64,000 nt of DNA, from contig CAWCZO010000003.1 of assembly GCA_963800065.1 (NCBI GenBank), forward strand, positions 620,001 to 684,000. Reading direction: 5' to 3'. The position numbers and the translations under genes are program-made. Below the pieces are notes generated by a model. That model was given only the letters and a program-made list of their open reading frames with translations. It ran no database searches and had not been told where the DNA came from. Every line of letters begins with the position of its first letter. Within the stretch, counting starts at the first letter, position 1. This document shows positions 34,183-42,534 of this stretch, piece by piece. Origin of the DNA: CAWJFJ01 sp963800065 (GTDB taxonomy: Bacteria > Actinomycetota > Acidimicrobiia > Acidimicrobiales > UBA8190).

Positions 34183-35670
34183 TCAGAGTGCCGCGCCGTC
34201 CTTCGTGGTCGACGCCCGAGACGTGAGAGGTGCGACACGGGTGACGGCAAACAGTCCGATCATTCCCACGAGACACGCCCAGCAAACGGCAACGAGGATC
34301 GGATCGGCAGCAATGAGAAGACCGGGACGGGGTACATCGGCGAAGCACCCAACAGCGGAAAGGACGAGCAGAAGGTAAAGCTTCCATCTCTCCGCCACGA
34401 CGGCCAGAAAGACGAACCCCCACGTCTCGTACCAAGGCCACACCACCGGGCCAAGGACGACGAAGGTAAGAAGGCTCCAGCCGATTGCCTCGACCTCTCC
34501 GATTCGTCGGGACCGGACGAGAAAGTAGACGGAAATCACGGCAGCGATCCCCAGTGCCACGAGTCGGGCGGTGTGCACGAAGGCGAGCGAGTGACCTACA
34601 TAACCCAGTGCGCTTGCGAGATGCGCCACCCCGAGTCCGACGGCCGTCGCTGGATCGAGCCACGAGACGACCGAACCCGGGTTTGACAAACCACCGACCC
34701 ATCCCCAGCCCAGCGCCGAGATGGCACTGATCGCTCCCATCAGGCCGGCGGTGAACACCAGAGCGGAGGCCACTTTGACGAGCCGGGGGCGCCAACTTGC
34801 TTCCGCTCCAGCCCACCACCAGCCGATGAAGGCCGCACCGATGAAAGCCGGGATCTTCACCTCCGCCGCCAGAGCGCACAGAGTCAGTCCGGCCACGATG
34901 TGGTTCTTGCGAGCCAAGGCGCAGGCGGCAACCAGCAGTCCCACCATCAAAGCGTCGTTGTGCGCAGCCCCCAGAAGATCAAGGAGAACGAGAGGATTCA
35001 ATATGGCGAGGGCGAATGCAACTGAGCCGTCCCGCCCGATAGCGCGAGCGAGCGTCGGAACGGCCCAGGCAAGCAGTGTCACCCCGATGAGAGCGATCAG
35101 TCGGAAGCCAATGACACTGCCGAGAACATCATGACCCGACAACTTGACGACCCATCCCGACAAACGCTCCCAGGCAGGCCCATAGGGGGCTATCGAATGG
35201 CGCCACAGGGGGTCCACCAGCCTCAGGAACGGGCCACCCCCCAGAGCATCTGGGCCGTGGCGGTAGGGATTGATCCCTCGTGTCACGAGCTGGCCTTGTG
35301 CCGCATAGTCGTACACGTCACGGCTAAACATCGGGGCCATGAGGAAGACGGGTAGCTCCCACGCGATCAGGATGACGGCTAAGCCTCGGATCGGCGTCCC
35401 AGGGCGTGCCCGCACGTTGCGGACGATCTCATACCAAGAGCCGAGCAATAGGGTAATCCCGACATAGACGAGAACGATCCCCAGGAATCGGGCGTTCGTG
35501 GCGACGTCGGTTGAAGTCGTCGCCCCGTTGCCGAAGAACCAGGCGTTAGGCGCCATGACCGTGAAAGGCGAACCTTGCTGCGTTCCTCCAAGGAGGACAA
35601 GCAATGCACCGGCTGCACCCGTTGCACCAGATGCCCAGAGGGGTAACAGACCTGACACTCGGCCATTCAC
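34183..35670 (-). CDS. mptB: MptB-like polyprenol-phosphomannose-dependent alpha-1,6-mannosyltransferase
   Basis: A GT-C membrane glycosyltransferase of about 495 residues with 12 or more hydrophobic segments. Diagnostic motifs are MFSRDVYDYAAQGQLVTRGINPYRHGPDALGGGPF, DPLWRHSIAPYGPAWERLS, NPLVLLDLLGAAHNDALMVGL and VVWPWYETWG. The SRDVY-x-YAAQG motif supplies the catalytic Asp of MptA/MptB. In corynebacteria and mycobacteria MptB extends the lipoarabinomannan mannan core. The start is uncertain: GTG 35670 (VNGRVSGLLPLW) puts the first helix near the N-terminus; the frame is open upstream but becomes low-complexity in the 14-bp repeat. Confidence 0.85.
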   Translation of the reverse strand: MNGRVSGLLPLWASGATGAAGALLVLLGGTQQGSPFTVMAPNAWFFGNGATTSTDVATNARFLGIVLVYVGITLLLGSWYEIVRNVRARPGTPIRGLAVILIAWELPVFLMAPMFSRDVYDYAAQGQLVTRGINPYRHGPDALGGGPFLRLVDPLWRHSIAPYGPAWERLSGWVVKLSGHDVLGSVIGFRLIALIGVTLLAWAVPTLARAIGRDGSVAFALAILNPLVLLDLLGAAHNDALMVGLLVAACALARKNHIVAGLTLCALAAEVKIPAFIGAAFIGWWWAGAEASWRPRLVKVASALVFTAGLMGAISAISALGWGWVGGLSNPGSVVSWLDPATAVGLGVAHLASALGYVGHSLAFVHTARLVALGIAAVISVYFLVRSRRIGEVEAIGWSLLTFVVLGPVVWPWYETWGFVFLAVVAERWKLYLLLVLSAVGCFADVPRPGLLIAADPILVAVCWACLVGMIGLFAVTRVAPLTSRASTTKDGAAL

Positions 35671-36339
35671 ACCCGTGCCGGAGTGTGCGCACCGACCGCC
35701 GCTCACGGTTGGCCCCTGTGCGCCCGAGGCATCCTGTTCTTCCGTTCGCTCCCCCCTTACCTTCGTTCGTCCCACCTCCAGAACGGTAGCTGTGCCGACC
35801 GTGAGATCAGGGCTGATGCACAACAGCCAGGTGTCGGTCGATCCCCTCCAAGCCCGGAGCCCCCTTCGCACGCCAGCGAGCGTGCCCGGCGGTAGCTCAA
35901 CCTCCGGCCCTGGAAGCCTCTTTCGACGACGAGAGTCCGTCGCGGAACTGCTGGTACCGGCCTTCCCCACACCGTGCCCGCTTCGCCCGGGGGCGTACCG
36001 CCGGGGGCGTACCGCCGGGGGCGTACCGCCGGGGGCGTACCGCCGGGGGCGTACCGCCGGGGGCGTCTGCCGCGTTGCTGCGGCCGTGTCGTGAACTCGC
36101 GCACTACCGGGGGAGAGCCTTCTTGGGAATGCGTTGATATCCGGGCCGTCGGAGGTCTCCGTCGACAGACTGCGGGTGGGTCGCAACGGCGTTGTCCGGA
36201 GGGCGACGCAGAGTGGTCAATTTTGGCCGCACTTCGTCATTGTCCGTGGCTGCCCACGCATGGAACCCATCCCGCCTGGATCGGGGATCCGGGTAGTTGA
36301 AAAGCCATTCAATCCCTGGTCGCCGAGGGCCGATACCTC
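35671..36339. other. Intergenic region between mptB and the HD-GYP gene
   Basis: About 670 bases between divergent genes. It holds the 14-bp tandem array at 35987-36070. Apart from possible mptB 5' extension up to about 35800, nothing gene-like was found. As it is the only DNA between mptB and the c-di-GMP cluster, promoters for both should lie here, but I could not name a clear -10/-35 pair. Confidence 0.5.
35987..36070 (+). repeat. 14-bp tandem repeat, five perfect copies plus one degenerate
   Basis: The unit is CCGGGGGCGTACCG. Perfect copies start at 35987, 36001, 36015, 36029 and 36043; a sixth copy at 36057 drifts (CCGGGGGCGTCTGC). The unit length is not a multiple of three, so the array cycles reading frames and is not coding. 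It lies between divergent genes and might be a binding array, a hairpin-forming minisatellite or simple slippage. Confidence 0.9.
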
Positions 36340-38538
36340 ATGTCGACTGACCCAGATCAGCTGGGCGGTGAACAGTCGTGGAGGTTGGGCGGCCCCATGG
36401 TGACGATCCGCAGGACCCCCAGCGACAGAGGGGCAGACGACCGGTGGCACGGTCGACCTGTCCTGTCTGCGATGGTGAGTGTGGCCGTCTTCGCGATGCC
36501 CATTGCACTGTCCATCGTGGTGGCCACCGTCACGGCGCACGTCCTGCCCCGGCCACGGACCACGGGCTGGTTGGCCGGGTGGTGGGTGATGGTTCTCGGC
36601 GTTCCGACCATCGTGTTGCTGATCACCGACCGTCTCGCCCGTCGTGCGTTGCCGCTCGCCGTCCTGTTGAAGATGACGATGGTCTTTCCCGACCGGGCCC
36701 CCAAGCGCCTGGCCGTGGCCCGCAAGTCGGGCAGCACGCGGGACCTCGCCCGGCGGGTGGAGGAAGCGCGGACACAGGGGATCGATGACGAGCCCGTCGC
36801 CGCCGCCGAGAAGATCCTGGCCCTGGCGGGTGCGCTCAACGCTCATGATCGGCTCACTCGGGGACATGCCGAGCGGGTGCGAGTCCTCACGGATCTCATC
36901 GCCGACGAACTCGATCTTCCTACCCCCGACCGAGATCGTCTGCGTTGGTCCGCACTCCTCCACGACATCGGCAAGCTCGCCGTTCATCCTGACATCCTGA
37001 ATAAACCCGGCAAGCTCGACGACGCCGAGTGGGAGGTCATCAAGAGACACCCACTCGAAGGGGCCAAACTGACGGCCCCACTTTCGAGTTGGCTCGGGGA
37101 GTGGGCGAACACCATCGCTGAGCACCACGAGAAGTACGACGGCACCGGATATCCCTACGGCTTGAAAGGCGAACAGATCTCGCTCGGTGGTCGGATCGTG
37201 GCTGTCGCCGACTGCTACGACACCATGACGAATGTCCGGACCTACAAGACGTCGATGAGCCCGAAGGCGGCCCGAGCCGAGCTCGCCGCCTGCGCCGGCA
37301 CACATTTCGACCCTCGGGTGGTGCGAGCCTTTCTCGATGTCTCGATCGGACGTCTCCGGCCCGTCGCCGGTCCGTTGGCGTGGCTCGGCTCTCTGCCCTT
37401 TGTGAGCAGCATCCCTCAGGCGGTCTCCGTACTCGGGAGAGTGGGAGCGGCGTCCGTGGTGGTGACCGGTGCGGTGGCGGCGGGCACTTTTCACTCCACC
37501 CCCCATCGTGGTCAGGTGCTGCTGCCGGTCGGTGCCGTTCCGCAGGCCTCGGCGTCAGGATCCCCGGGAATCGGAACGCAGCGTTCGCAGGGTGCCGGTG
37601 GGTCCGGGGGCCCGGGTGCCAAGGGGACCGGCCGCGGGGGCTCGTCGACCACGTCGACAGTCGTCGCCTCGGGTGGCTCCGGCGCCGGCGGTTCAGGCGG
37701 TGGAGGTTCCGTCAGCGGTGGCCCCGGTACGACCACCACGCTCCCCGTGCCACCGGCGACCGTGCCGTCCACGCCGACGGGCCTGATGGTGTCGGCGGGG
37801 GACGGCCAAGCTGCCGTGTCGTGGTCGGAGCCGGACGACGGTGGTAGCGCCATCACCTCGTACACGGTCACGCCATATGTGGGGGGCGCAGCTCAAGCTC
37901 CCCACGAATTCACCTCGCCGGCCACGTCTGAGGTTGTCAATGGCCTCACCAATGGTACGTCCTACACGTTCACGGTGGCCGCCACCAACGCCGAGGGTTC
38001 GAGCTCCCCGTCGGCCCCCTCGTCCCCGGTGATCCCCGTCGCGGCGATACTGAGCATCGTCAACGGCGACGGCAAGGCGGGGAAGGCGGGTGAGGGCGAC
38101 GAGATCGTCGTGACATTCTCGCCGGCCCCGTCTCCCACGGCCATGTGCAGCGCGTGGACGACGACCTCGTTCCCCGATCTCTCAGATCAGAGCGTGGTGG
38201 TACAGGGAACGCAGCCCTCCTCGGGGGATGACACGGTCACGGTCACCGACGCCACTGACTGCAGCGGAGGTTTCCACTTCGGCACCATCGACCTGGGACA
38301 GAGAGGTTATTTCAACAGCAACGCCTCGTTCGGCGGGACCGCGGTCGGTTGCCGGAACGGCAAGACAACGGGATGCTCGACGATTCACTGGAACGGGCAG
38401 AACACCCTGACGATCATCCTGGGCAAGGCGAGCAGCGTCCAACCGGTACAGACGGGACCCAGTGTGGCCGTCTTTACCGCCGACCCGGCACTCGGTCTGC
38501 CAGAACCGATCGACTCTGTCAAAGAGGAGAACTTCTAA
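36340..38538 (+). CDS. HD-GYP domain phosphodiesterase with extracellular FN3 region
   Basis: A protein of 732 residues. Two membrane helices (about 41-65 and 78-98) precede a cytoplasmic HD-GYP domain (167-335) with HDIGK (209-212), HPLEGAKL, HHEKYDGTGYPYGLKGE (262-278) and VADCYDTMT. All metal ligands and the GYP loop are kept, so c-di-GMP hydrolysis is likely. A third helix (360-384) leads to a Gly/Ser/Thr linker (400-475), an FN3 domain (476-567) and a Ca-binding-like C-terminal region (568-732), predicted outside. FN3 on a c-di-GMP enzyme is unusual. An alternative start is ATG 36397. The stop overlaps the convergent gene's stop by four bases. Confidence 0.88.
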   Translation: MSTDPDQLGGEQSWRLGGPMVTIRRTPSDRGADDRWHGRPVLSAMVSVAVFAMPIALSIVVATVTAHVLPRPRTTGWLAGWWVMVLGVPTIVLLITDRLARRALPLAVLLKMTMVFPDRAPKRLAVARKSGSTRDLARRVEEARTQGIDDEPVAAAEKILALAGALNAHDRLTRGHAERVRVLTDLIADELDLPTPDRDRLRWSALLHDIGKLAVHPDILNKPGKLDDAEWEVIKRHPLEGAKLTAPLSSWLGEWANTIAEHHEKYDGTGYPYGLKGEQISLGGRIVAVADCYDTMTNVRTYKTSMSPKAARAELAACAGTHFDPRVVRAFLDVSIGRLRPVAGPLAWLGSLPFVSSIPQAVSVLGRVGAASVVVTGAVAAGTFHSTPHRGQVLLPVGAVPQASASGSPGIGTQRSQGAGGSGGPGAKGTGRGGSSTTSTVVASGGSGAGGSGGGGSVSGGPGTTTTLPVPPATVPSTPTGLMVSAGDGQAAVSWSEPDDGGSAITSYTVTPYVGGAAQAPHEFTSPATSEVVNGLTNGTSYTFTVAATNAEGSSSPSAPSSPVIPVAAILSIVNGDGKAGKAGEGDEIVVTFSPAPSPTAMCSAWTTTSFPDLSDQSVVVQGTQPSSGDDTVTVTDATDCSGGFHFGTIDLGQRGYFNSNASFGGTAVGCRNGKTTGCSTIHWNGQNTLTIILGKASSVQPVQTGPSVAVFTADPALGLPEPIDSVKEENF

Positions 38539-39725
38539 CCCCTCGAGCCCACCGATGCCGGCTGTGGTTCGGTCCGTGGAGGACTTCCCGGAGGTGAGGC
38601 GGCGGGGAGCTTCAGCTCAGGGCAGGCGATCATCGATTCGTTCGATATCGGTGGTGATATCGACACCGGGATCGAAGCGGATGTTGTCCCTCCCGGAACG
38701 GTGGCCGGTGGGGACACGGGGAGCGGTGTCCCTGACGGCTGGAGTGGAGGCGTGGGTTGGGGGAAGCTCAGGACCTTGATCACCCCACCCGAAGAGTCGA
38801 GGAGTTGAAGCGTTCCACGGACGTCGTACGGGCCGCCACCCGAAGAGGCTACGGACGGGTTGATCTGATGGGCGAGGACGGCGATACCGTCGACCGGCGA
38901 CATCTGATCGGTCGAACCGTCCGCGAACGTCATCTGTGCGCTGGCGACGTCTGGGCCCACCGATACCGCTACCCACCAGACCGGGGCACCTTCGACGACT
39001 CCGAACGCATTCGCTATGACGCCGGTCGGCTCGGTGGTGGCGTTGGGTGTCGTGGCCGAGACGCCCATGGCATCGAACAGGTCCCCCTGATCGACGGCGG
39101 TGGTGTCCGAGAGTTCCAATGACACCACCGGACTCACCACCGAATCCCACGGGAGGATCTGCGACCCGGCTGTCGGGGATCCCGATGACGAGCCCGACGA
39201 AGACGATGTCGCGGCAGCGGCCGACAGGGGACCGCAGCCGCAGGGCGTCGTCGATGGTAGCCGGTACGCCCGAATCGTCACGCCCCCCGCCGTGGTCCGG
39301 GTGAAGACATGTGTGGCGCTCCCCACGCTCCCGTCACCTCCGGTCATGTTGACGGTGCCCGGAATCATCGGGCAGGCGAAGGCCCCAGAGGCTCCCGAGG
39401 CGGCGCCGACGGGAAGCTGCCGACCTCGAGAAGCGGAGGCCGCGCTGGCCAGTTGAAGGGCGCCGGGATGGCCGGAATCGGACGAGGAGAAGACGCCAGC
39501 CGACGTGAGCCCGATGTACCCACCCGCCGCACCGACGGCCACCACTGCGGCGACGACCGCGATCCGCAGACGGCGGCGGCCGCCCATCGGACGGACCCCG
39601 GTGAGATCGGCCCACCAGTTGTGTGTCCGTTGGTCACCGACCGGGGTGCCGGCGCCGGTGTCGTCGTTGCTCTCGGATCCCGTTGCCCCAGGCCGACCCC
39701 CGTCAGTTCCCGTTCGCATTGCCAT
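38535..39725 (-). CDS. Single-pass membrane protein with large exported Ser/Thr/Gly-rich domain
   Basis: A protein of 396 residues. The N-terminal 50 residues are cytoplasmic (HNWWADLTGVRPMGGRRRLR), a membrane helix covers about 54-75, and the rest is predicted outside. The ectodomain has one or two beta-rich modules (FACPMIPGTVNMTGGDGSVGSATHVFTRTTAGGVTIRAYRLP and VVEGAPVWWVAVSVGPDVASAQMTFADGSTDQMSPVDGIAVLAHQI) and a Pro-rich tail. No family is recognised. The ATG at 39725 is preceded by GGAGG four bases away; ATG 39719 is an alternative with better spacing. It faces the HD-GYP gene and may sense or act at the cell surface together with it. Confidence 0.72.
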   Translation of the reverse strand: MAMRTGTDGGRPGATGSESNDDTGAGTPVGDQRTHNWWADLTGVRPMGGRRRLRIAVVAAVVAVGAAGGYIGLTSAGVFSSSDSGHPGALQLASAASASRGRQLPVGAASGASGAFACPMIPGTVNMTGGDGSVGSATHVFTRTTAGGVTIRAYRLPSTTPCGCGPLSAAAATSSSSGSSSGSPTAGSQILPWDSVVSPVVSLELSDTTAVDQGDLFDAMGVSATTPNATTEPTGVIANAFGVVEGAPVWWVAVSVGPDVASAQMTFADGSTDQMSPVDGIAVLAHQINPSVASSGGGPYDVRGTLQLLDSSGGVIKVLSFPQPTPPLQPSGTPLPVSPPATVPGGTTSASIPVSISPPISNESMIACPELKLPAASPPGSPPRTEPQPASVGSRG

Positions 39726-39975
39726 CCACCTCCGCGACCAGCATCCGTGGCCCACTCGTCTTCCTCTGGTTCGACGTCCCTGGGTCATGACAAGTTCCCG
39801 GCTGACCGAGCGTCCACGGTGGCGCCCCGGTCGGACCGGTGGCGGGATCACGCCCGGTCGTCGACGGTCGGGCGGTCGGCTGCCGGCCTGCCAAAGTCAG
39901 GCGGACCGAACCATGGGGCCGGGCCCAGGAAGCCGGTCTCGCCTGAGAGAGGGAAGAGGCCTCGGGCGGGGTCGG

Positions 39976-41061
39976 TCAGCCGGCCGCCGTCGCCGAGGTC
40001 GTGGGAGGGACGGTGGCGACCGCGGCGTCAGGAGAAACGCATCCCGCTGGTGGGGCTGTGGGTCCGCTCTGACCGGGCATGAGAACCTTGCCGGCGCATC
40101 CGAAATCGGAGAAGGTCGTCTCGCTCGTCTGAGTGACACCATCCGAGAAGGAGGCGATCGATACGGTCTGGCGGATGTATCCGGCGGCGTCGATCGACAC
40201 TTTGATGGTCGTCCCCGTGTAGCCCTGTTGCTCCAAGACGGCGAGCGCGTCCGAGATCGTGGTGGCTTCTTCGGGCGTGGCGCCGGGCACGGTCGCCTGT
40301 TGGGCGGCGTCGAGCGAGACCTGGTACACGGTTACGGGGACGCCGTCGACGACACCCGTTCCGATCTGGCTGGCGCTGGTGATGGCGTTCTGGTCGAGTT
40401 CGAGGTAACCAGTGGGGCTGGCCAGCGCCATCATTCCCAGGGCACCCTGTCGGGGTCCCAGTGTGCCTTCCACGAGATCGGCGAAACCCGACAGGGGCGA
40501 GCCCGGGCCCGTGGTGGAGCCGGGCGACAAGCCGTAATTTCCGCCCCCGATCTCCCACACGTCGGTTCCGTCGGCGCGCGCCGTGACCGGACCGATCCCG
40601 GGAACGTCTGAAGATGCCACCATGGCGAACGGATCGGTGTCGATCGTCCCCTGGCCGGCGATGACGGCACCTTGCGGGCCCACGTCACCACAGACTTCAT
40701 TGGCGAAGGAGGCGCAGGTGGTGCTGGTGGCGCTCGACGATGGCGACGTCGGGGGTTGGTCGGAATAGGTCATGTCGAAGCTGCCGGAATCGATGGTGGC
40801 GCTGAGGGCGGAGAGCACGCGGTGCTGGGCCCGACCCGTCCGGTGCTGGTCCCCCGGGGCGCCGGTCGTCTTGGCCGAAGTCAGCACCAGGCTCAGCGGG
40901 ACGGCCACCACGGCGATGCAGAGAACGGAAACGACCACTCCGATGACAGCCCGCCACGTCGGCCGACCCCGGGTGGCGACCTCCCTGCCCTGGTCGAGCC
41001 AGACGTCGGGAGGAGCGTCGGTGCCGACGGGATCCTGAGGGCGCTTGTGGCTCTTCGGCAT
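39976..41061 (-). CDS. Membrane-anchored LppX/LprG-like exported protein
   Basis: A protein of 361 residues. A cytoplasmic N-terminus (MPKSHKRPQDPVG...DVWLDQGREVAT) is followed by a membrane helix (38-60) and an exported domain. The core LEGTLGPRQG..., GVVDGVPVTVYQVSLDAAQQATVPG, and KVSIDAAGYIRQTVSIASFSDGVTQTSETTFSDFG follows the LppX/LprAFG (LolA-like) pattern of lipid-binding lipoproteins, although it is held by a helix, not a lipobox. The ATG at 41061 has GGAGGGATC before it. It shares N-terminal layout and strand with the neighbour at 38535 (250 bases apart) and diverges from the EAL-HDOD gene. Confidence 0.72.
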   Translation of the reverse strand: MPKSHKRPQDPVGTDAPPDVWLDQGREVATRGRPTWRAVIGVVVSVLCIAVVAVPLSLVLTSAKTTGAPGDQHRTGRAQHRVLSALSATIDSGSFDMTYSDQPPTSPSSSATSTTCASFANEVCGDVGPQGAVIAGQGTIDTDPFAMVASSDVPGIGPVTARADGTDVWEIGGGNYGLSPGSTTGPGSPLSGFADLVEGTLGPRQGALGMMALASPTGYLELDQNAITSASQIGTGVVDGVPVTVYQVSLDAAQQATVPGATPEEATTISDALAVLEQQGYTGTTIKVSIDAAGYIRQTVSIASFSDGVTQTSETTFSDFGCAGKVLMPGQSGPTAPPAGCVSPDAAVATVPPTTSATAAG

Positions 41062-41215
41062 GATCCCTCCCTTCCTCCGGCGGATGCGGAGACCTGGGGA
41101 CTGGTCGCGACGATACGCTCGATTCGACGCCTCCGTGTGGCCGGGAGGCGACCACCGGGGCAGATTCTGGCGAGGCCGGGACACGAAGCCGCCCCGTCCT
41201 GGTGGCGGCTCAAGT

Positions 41216-42523
41216 ATGGAGCTCGCCCGACCGATCCCAGGGGATGGCGTTCAGGCCAACGGGGCGTCCTTGAGCCGGTCCGACGTCCTCGTGGGGCGTC
41301 AGCCGATCTTCGACCGCGGCCGTGAGGTCTACGGGTACGAGCTGGTGCTTCGTCCGGACGGGGACGTCCAGGTCGGATCCGATGGCAGAGCCGCCGCCGA
41401 AGGCGGTCAGCTCCTCACGTCGCGCATGCTTTTCAGCTCACTGCAAGTGGGGGTGGACCGGTTCGTCGGCGACAAGTTGATGTTCTGTGACGTCAGTGAG
41501 GATCTCCTCACCGGCGATCTTGCCCTGCTGCTGCCGCCGGAGCGGACGGTACTCGAGGTCCCGACCGGCGCCGTCTATGGCAGCTATGCGGTGGCCGGCG
41601 CGGGAATGGCGTGCCGACGTTTCATTGAAGAGGGTTACACGCTGGCGCTCGACGACTTCTGGTGGTCCGAAGGTGCCGACGAGATGTTCCCCCTCTTTTC
41701 GTTCGTGAAACTCGACCCACGGCGCTATGGACCTGACGAAATGGCGGCGGTCGTAAAACGTTGTCAGCCGTTCGACGTCCGGGTGCTCGTCCAGTCGATC
41801 GACACCGAGACCGCGTTGAGTCAGTCCGATGCGCTCGGAGCCGACCTCTTCCAGGGTTATCTGCTGACGACGCCGCAGCCCGATCCGGGCCGTGTCATCG
41901 ACCCGGGTGAATTCACCAAGACGCGCCTTGCCGCCCGGCTACTCGAACCCGACGCCGGTATCGCCGAGATCGAGGCACTGGTGCGGGCCGACCCCGCCCT
42001 CAGCCTCCAGCTTCTACACATGGCCGGGATGGGGGCCGCCGGTGGCTTGCGTCGAACGGTGAGCACCGTACGCGAAGCCCTCGTTCTCGTTGGTTGGCGG
42101 CGCCTTCAGGCCTGGGTGGCGCTGCTCCTGGTCGCCGGCGGACAGGGGATCTCTGAGGAGTCGATGACATCGGCGTTGGTCCGCGCCCGCATGTGCGAGC
42201 TCCTCGGTCGTGAGCTCGACGGTGGTCGCGCCGAAATGGCGTTCACGGCCGGGATGTTGTCGGGTCTCGACCTACTCCTGGGCGTGCCGCTCGCTGACGT
42301 CCTGCGGGACCTCCCTCTTGACGACGACGTCCGCGATGCCGTGTTGGAGCATTCCGGCCCAGTCGGTCTTCTCGTGGCCGACGTGATCGACTACCAGCTG
42401 GGACGGCCCGAATGCGCTACGCGCTCGGGCCTCAGCGCACAGTCCCTGCAGTCAGCGTGCTTCGACTCGTTGGCCTGGGGAATCGAGATGACCACCGGAC
42501 TCGACGCGGCCACGTTTGGATGA
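41216..42523 (+). CDS. EAL/HDOD domain signalling protein (YuxH type)
   Basis: A protein of 435 residues. The N-terminal EAL-like domain begins VLVGRQPIFDRGREVYGYELVLR, the YuxH-family form in which the EAL signature is degenerate; LDDFWWSEG replaces the D-D-F-G-x-G motif. The C-terminal HDOD domain spans about residues 240-420 (LLEPDAGIAEIEALVRADPALSLQLLHMAG, VREALVLVGWRRLQAWVALLLV). Such proteins usually bind c-di-GMP or partner proteins rather than hydrolyse c-di-GMP. The start is the ATG at 41216. It is followed after 11 bases by a second EAL gene, and both are likely one transcript. Confidence 0.88.
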   Translation: MELARPIPGDGVQANGASLSRSDVLVGRQPIFDRGREVYGYELVLRPDGDVQVGSDGRAAAEGGQLLTSRMLFSSLQVGVDRFVGDKLMFCDVSEDLLTGDLALLLPPERTVLEVPTGAVYGSYAVAGAGMACRRFIEEGYTLALDDFWWSEGADEMFPLFSFVKLDPRRYGPDEMAAVVKRCQPFDVRVLVQSIDTETALSQSDALGADLFQGYLLTTPQPDPGRVIDPGEFTKTRLAARLLEPDAGIAEIEALVRADPALSLQLLHMAGMGAAGGLRRTVSTVREALVLVGWRRLQAWVALLLVAGGQGISEESMTSALVRARMCELLGRELDGGRAEMAFTAGMLSGLDLLLGVPLADVLRDLPLDDDVRDAVLEHSGPVGLLVADVIDYQLGRPECATRSGLSAQSLQSACFDSLAWGIEMTTGLDAATFG

Positions 42524-42534
42524 GGTGAACGGAG

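Noticed and set aside
35757..36186. Arg/Pro-rich repeat peptides on both strands over the 14-bp array
   Set aside because: The unit length is not a multiple of three, so frames cycle; no start or ribosome site is linked to them.
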